The notes under the pieces were generated by a model, which had not been told where the DNA came from, ran no database searches, and was given only the letters and a program-made list of their open reading frames with translations. Positions 46,419 through 50,035 of a DNA stretch of 50,035 nt are shown here, one piece after another (the stretch's first letter is position 1; each line of letters opens with the position of its first letter). The position numbers and the translations under genes are program-made. Source of the stretch: CAYOXX01 sp964408025 (lineage in GTDB: Bacteria > Acidobacteriota > DATKUA01). Location: assembly GCA_964408025.1 (NCBI GenBank), contig CAYOXX010000013.1:1-50035 (forward strand), given 5' to 3'.

Positions 46419-46507
46419 TAATCGTCTCCCGCGCCGTGTCGAGACCAACCGCATTTTCGATCCCGACGAGGCACTCATTGTACTCGATGTTGACGGCAGC
46501 CGCAGGC

Positions 46508-48520
46508 TCACTCATCTTCCACCGGGTAGACGTAGTAGTTGGTCAGCGACGGCCGCGAGCGCGCGTCGAGGCGCTCGAAGGCCTCGCGGTCGGGCACCGC
46601 GAAGTAGTCGGCGCGCACCTCGGCCAGGCCGGAGCCCTCGCCGGGGAAGGCGATCGCCTCGCGCAGTGTGACGGTTTCCCGCGGCGCGAAGCTGATGAAG
46701 AGCCGGGTGACGGCGCGGTTGCGCGCGCCGGGAAAGCGGACGGTGAGGCGCAGCCCGAGGGCGCGTGGAACGTCGCCGAGGTTGGTGATCGTCAGCTCGA
46801 AGCGGCCTTCGCGCACGCCGTCGCGGCGCCCGGGAGGCGCGGTGAAGATCACCTCGCCGACGTCGAAGCGGCGGTCGATGGCGTAGAGGAGCTCGATGCC
46901 GGCTGCCGAGCCGAAGCTGCGTACGTTGTTGCCGCGGTTGATGTCCGGCAGAAGGCGCTCGGGGTCGAGCTCGAGCCTGCGCAGCGGACCGGAGCTGGAA
47001 ACCTCTACCCAGGTTTCCCGCCCGCGCACCTCCACCACCCGCGAGACCTCGTCGCCGCCAGCGAACAGGGCGCGCAGCGTCACCGGATAGCGGGCGTCGC
47101 CGGCGGCCAGCACCTGGACCCTGGAGACCGGATCGCCGCGGCGGACGTCGCCGATGCCGTAGTCGAGCCGGGCATCGCCGCGAACCCAGTTGTCGAAGAA
47201 CCGCCGTAGCGAGCGGCCTGCGGCCGCCTCGGCCAGCTCCTGGATGCGGTCCGCGGTCAGCACGCCGCCGGGTGGCCCCTCAACCAGGGCAGTTACAAAA
47301 CGCCTCCAGGCGCGGCTGCCGAGGGCGTCGGCGAGCATGCCGACCACCCAGAGGCCCTTGCTGCGCGCGAGTACGTTTTGGGCATCTAGTCCCGCGTCCT
47401 CAGCCTCGGCGGCGGTCTGGTCGAGGGAGGTATCGAGACCGGAGGCGGCGGCGCTGAGGTAGAAGCGGCGGATGTTGTCGAAGGCCGGGCCGCCGAGCAG
47501 CGCCACTTCGCAGTAGCGCTCGGCGAAGTAGAGCGCCAGGCCCTCGCTCAGCCAGGGGACGGCGCCGCCGGGCAGGCGGATGCCCTCGCTCCCGCCCCAG
47601 AAGACGCGCGCCAGCTCGACCGAGGCGCTCCAGCGCAGGTAGTTGCCGACAAAAACGCCGCCGAAGCGTGCTGCCAAGTCGTCGAGGTCGCCTCCAAAGA
47701 CCACCATCGCCGGCCGATATTGGCCGGGGGTGTAATCCTCGCTGGCGAGCACCGCGTCGAGCCGTTGGTACGAGAAGCCGGGGATGTGCTCGGCGTAGAA
47801 ATCGTAGACCTCGGCCAGCGCGGAGAGCAGCAGCTCGCCCCAGCGCTCCGAGCCCTCTCTTACGAACAGCCCCAGGTCGCAGGCGCCCACCACCGCCCGC
47901 TCCTGCGCAAATATCTGGCTGGCTGCGATTGCCAGCGAGTCGGAGCGCGGGTGCTGGAGCCTGTAGACCCGCCGCGCCCCCAGCTCCTCGACCTGCAGGA
48001 TGGGGGCGGCGCAGGCGCAGCGGCCGGGGCCATCGAGGGTCAGCGTCACCTGGTAGTGGGCCACGGGCGAGGCGGCCTCCAGGAGGCGGGGGTACCAGGA
48101 GGCCACGACGCCGTCGCGGAGGTTGTCGTCGAGCAGGACAATTCCCTCGTTCTCCGGCACCGCCGCGAGCAGGAAACCGATCTCCAGCCGCAGCTCGCCG
48201 CCGCCAAGTGCAGAGGATGGCAGCGTGAGCGCCGCGCCCCCGGGCCCGGTCAGTATCCCGACGTCGGTGCCGCCGACCGCGGCGCCGGTCAGCTCGAGGT
48301 AGCGGCCCTCACCGAACCGGTTGCCTACGAAGACGACGTCGTCTGCCGGCAGGTCGGCGCCGGAAAGCGTGATGACGGCTACGCCTTCGAGCCGCAGCGA
48401 GTCAAGATCTAGTGAGCAGTCGATGGAGTAGCGCACGTCGCCGGAGGCCGCGCCGCAGCCGAGCAGGAGCAGCATCGCGGCCGCCGCGGCGCCCGCGCCG
48501 AGTGCTGCAGGTGTGCGCAT
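46508..48520 (-). CDS. M1-aminopeptidase-like lipoprotein lacking the zinc-binding HExxH
   Basis: 670 residues from ATG 48520, which has GGAGGAGGCGG upstream and yields a lipoprotein signal (LLLLGCG, Cys22). The order of elements follows the M1/gluzincin fold: an N-terminal beta domain, then SVELARVFWGG (300-310), then WLSEGLALYFAERY (323-336). In active enzymes the first would be HExxHQWWG; here the residues are V301-E302-L303-A304-R305. Glu326 in WLSEG remains. The helical and C-terminal beta domains follow. Probably a catalytically inactive scaffold. Confidence 0.75.
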   Translation of the reverse strand: MRTPAALGAGAAAAAMLLLLGCGAASGDVRYSIDCSLDLDSLRLEGVAVITLSGADLPADDVVFVGNRFGEGRYLELTGAAVGGTDVGILTGPGGAALTLPSSALGGGELRLEIGFLLAAVPENEGIVLLDDNLRDGVVASWYPRLLEAASPVAHYQVTLTLDGPGRCACAAPILQVEELGARRVYRLQHPRSDSLAIAASQIFAQERAVVGACDLGLFVREGSERWGELLLSALAEVYDFYAEHIPGFSYQRLDAVLASEDYTPGQYRPAMVVFGGDLDDLAARFGGVFVGNYLRWSASVELARVFWGGSEGIRLPGGAVPWLSEGLALYFAERYCEVALLGGPAFDNIRRFYLSAAASGLDTSLDQTAAEAEDAGLDAQNVLARSKGLWVVGMLADALGSRAWRRFVTALVEGPPGGVLTADRIQELAEAAAGRSLRRFFDNWVRGDARLDYGIGDVRRGDPVSRVQVLAAGDARYPVTLRALFAGGDEVSRVVEVRGRETWVEVSSSGPLRRLELDPERLLPDINRGNNVRSFGSAAGIELLYAIDRRFDVGEVIFTAPPGRRDGVREGRFELTITNLGDVPRALGLRLTVRFPGARNRAVTRLFISFAPRETVTLREAIAFPGEGSGLAEVRADYFAVPDREAFERLDARSRPSLTNYYVYPVEDE

Positions 48521-48618
48521 GGTGTTCCGCCTCCTCCGGTTGACCGGTAGGCTAACACCGCCTCGGCGGTTTCGACAACGTGTCGCCGCCCAGAATAGCG
48601 GCAACGTCGCCTCGCGGG

Positions 48619-48624
48619 TATAAT
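48619..48624 (+). promoter_or_regulatory. -10 box before the small secreted protein gene
   Basis: A perfect TATAAT 42 bases before ATG 48667. No convincing -35 is present at 17 bp. Confidence 0.45.
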
Positions 48625-48666
48625 GGGCACCACACAAATCCGGAGAAGAGCCAAAGGAGGAACCAG

Positions 48667-49176
48667 ATGAAAAAGGCAACCGCGGTCGCACTCGGCCTGC
48701 TCGTTACCATAGCCGTCGCGGCGGCCGCTCAAGAGGGCCTGATACCGTACCAGACGCTGCGCGATTACCTGCCCGCGACGCTGGGCGGTATGCCGCTGGA
48801 GGGCGAGCCTTCGGGGACCACGATGACGTCGGAGAGCTACTCGATGTCGATGGTCACGGCCAGCTACGGCGAGGGCGACCTGTCGGGCACGATTACAATC
48901 CACCACGGCCTCACCGCCGGGCAGCAGTACGCCACCCAGCAGCAGATGGGGAATATGAGCATCGAGAACGAGCAGATGCTCTACCGCACGATCACCGTCA
49001 ACGGCCTCCCGGCCATCGAGCACCTGCTCCGTGACGAGCGCACCGCGATGGTCTATGTGCTGGTGGGCGAGAACCTCGTGGTGACAGTCCACATGCAGAA
49101 CGTCGACAGCGCCGAAGCCTGCATTGCCTGCGCCGAGGCGATGGACCTGCAGGGGTTGGCGGCGCTGGCGAACTGA
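48667..49176 (+). CDS. Small exported protein of unknown function
   Basis: 169 residues. A signal peptide ends AAAQ (about 1-22). The mature part begins EGLIPYQTLRDYLPATLGGMPL, has Met/Thr/Ser-rich strands, and a late C-x-x-C (EACIACAEAM). The arrangement looks like a compact beta-rich periplasmic domain. AAAGGAGG precedes the ATG. I do not recognise the family. Confidence 0.75.
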   Translation: MKKATAVALGLLVTIAVAAAAQEGLIPYQTLRDYLPATLGGMPLEGEPSGTTMTSESYSMSMVTASYGEGDLSGTITIHHGLTAGQQYATQQQMGNMSIENEQMLYRTITVNGLPAIEHLLRDERTAMVYVLVGENLVVTVHMQNVDSAEACIACAEAMDLQGLAALAN

Positions 49177-49201
49177 TCAGCCACGCAGCCGGTGAAAGTG
49201 G

Positions 49202-49228
49202 AGCCGCCGTGCGGACAGCCCGGCGGCT
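49202..49228 (+). terminator. Hairpin terminator after the small exported protein
   Basis: AGCCGCCG and CGGCGGCT form an 8-bp stem with an 11-base loop, 25 bases after the stop, followed by the weakly T-rich TCTGCTGT. Confidence 0.55.
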
Positions 49229-49263
49229 TCTGCTGTAACACATAAAGGAATGTGAGAGCGGGA

Positions 49264-49294
49264 GTTCTCAGCCAGAGGCCGACAAGTTCGGCCG
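49264..49294. repeat. REP-like element, degenerate copy 3
   Basis: TTCT-CAGCC-AGA-GGCCG-ACAAGTTC matches the core of the copies at 24765 and 45209, but its outer arms no longer pair. Confidence 0.5.
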
Positions 49295-49528
49295 CCATCC
49301 TAAGCCGGCTGTTGAACGACGGCAGAAGAGGGGAGTGGCATCCGCCACGAAGGCATAGCTATTTATCAAAACGGTTTTTCCTCTGTGGTTATGTCCGCTG
49401 TAGTCAGCCGCGCTCACCTAGGCGCGCCCTGGCGGGGCGGACGAAGGCGGGTCTGTGGTGAGGGCGCTCGGCGTACGCGCGAAATCCCGACGCCGCCGCT
49501 GCGGGCGAGGTCGGGATTTGCGATTTAG

Positions 49529-49645
49529 TCCCGGCGATGACCTATCTTCCCACGCCCACTGAGCGCAGTATTTTCGGCGCTGAGGGGCTTAACTACTGTG
49601 TTCGGAATGGGAACAGGTGTGGCCCCCTCGCTATTGCCACCGGGA
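49529..49645 (-). rRNA. rrf: 5S ribosomal RNA
   Basis: About 117 bases on the minus strand. TCCCGGTGGC at the 5' end pairs with ATCGCCGGGA at the 3' end. Universal loop sequences CCATTCCGAACACAG and the GTGGGAAGATAGG-type 3' half are present. It follows the 23S gene in the usual 23S-5S order. Confidence 0.95.
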
Positions 49646-49747
49646 AACCGGTTGTCAAGTCTGGACCCGGCGCCGCCGGTTTGCGGCGGCGTTGCTGAGA
49701 TGCGCCTGACTGGCCGCGGCCGGGGCTGCGCCCGGCGTAGGGCACGC

Positions 49748-50035
<288 letters not shown>

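Larger units (their letters stand above)
49177..49528. other. Intergenic spacer before the rRNA genes
   Basis: Contains the terminator-like hairpin at 49202-49228, REP-like copy 3 and a GGCGCGCCCTGGCGGG block near 49420 related to intergenic family 2. No coding gene is supported. Confidence 0.55.

Overview
The window is a GC-rich chromosomal stretch from a diderm bacterium. It carries an outer-membrane phosphate porin, several lipobox lipoproteins and a Tat substrate, and ends in a reverse-strand rRNA operon. I cannot name the phylum from sequence alone. A 100-N scaffold gap (20942-21041) shows it is a draft, probably metagenomic, assembly. Two segments are clearly more AT-rich than the rest (1 to about 3250, and about 15600-20880); both carry defence-type genes and look acquired.

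Layout. 1-2957: 5' part of a reverse-strand gene for a restriction-nuclease/NACHT STAND NTPase that runs off the left edge. 3268-13658: a reverse-strand phosphate regulon (phoB-phoR, OprP/O-type porin, pstS-pstC-pstA-pstB-phoU) preceded by a secreted beta-propeller protein. Three candidate Pho boxes, each of three 7-bp direct repeats on an 11-bp period, lie in front of phoB, the porin and pstS. 13913-15436: a histidine-ammonia-lyase family enzyme with an Ala-Cys-Gly triad. 15559-25060: an accretion zone on the 3' side of a tRNA-Ser(GCU) gene. Related direct repeats separate cassette A (SAP-repeat protein, BrxD-like ATPase and BrxHI-like helicase, all joined by ATGA overlaps) from cassette B (two-subunit molybdenum hydroxylase with a Tat signal). 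25125-31785: HIT and GNAT proteins, an ECF sigma/anti-sigma/HEAT-repeat operon, a DUF2007 protein and an SpsF-like cytidylyltransferase. 31950-36260: a metallo-beta-lactamase-fold gene broken by one stop codon, a Cys-rich DUF3795 protein, a GH10-type lipoprotein, and two remnants of paralogous gene ends. 36445-38808: threonine dehydrogenase plus 2-amino-3-ketobutyrate CoA ligase, with promoter and terminator. 39071-49176: Kelch protein, APC permease, slipin/NfeD membrane cluster, FMN reductase, MOSC protein, an M1-peptidase-like lipoprotein without its zinc motif, and a small secreted protein. 49529-50035: 5S and the 3' end of 23S rRNA.

How they fit. PhoR/PhoB would sense phosphate limitation and drive the porin, Pst transporter and their own operon through the shared boxes. 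Tdh and Kbl convert threonine to glycine and acetyl-CoA. The slipin and two NfeD proteins form a known membrane-quality-control type module. The most promising unusual system is cassette A: a compact, translationally coupled trio with the BrxD/BrxHI pair known from BREX types 2 and 6, but with no PglX or PglZ between its flanking repeats and with a multi-SAP protein in first position. Intergenic DNA holds several families of short dispersed palindromic repeats.
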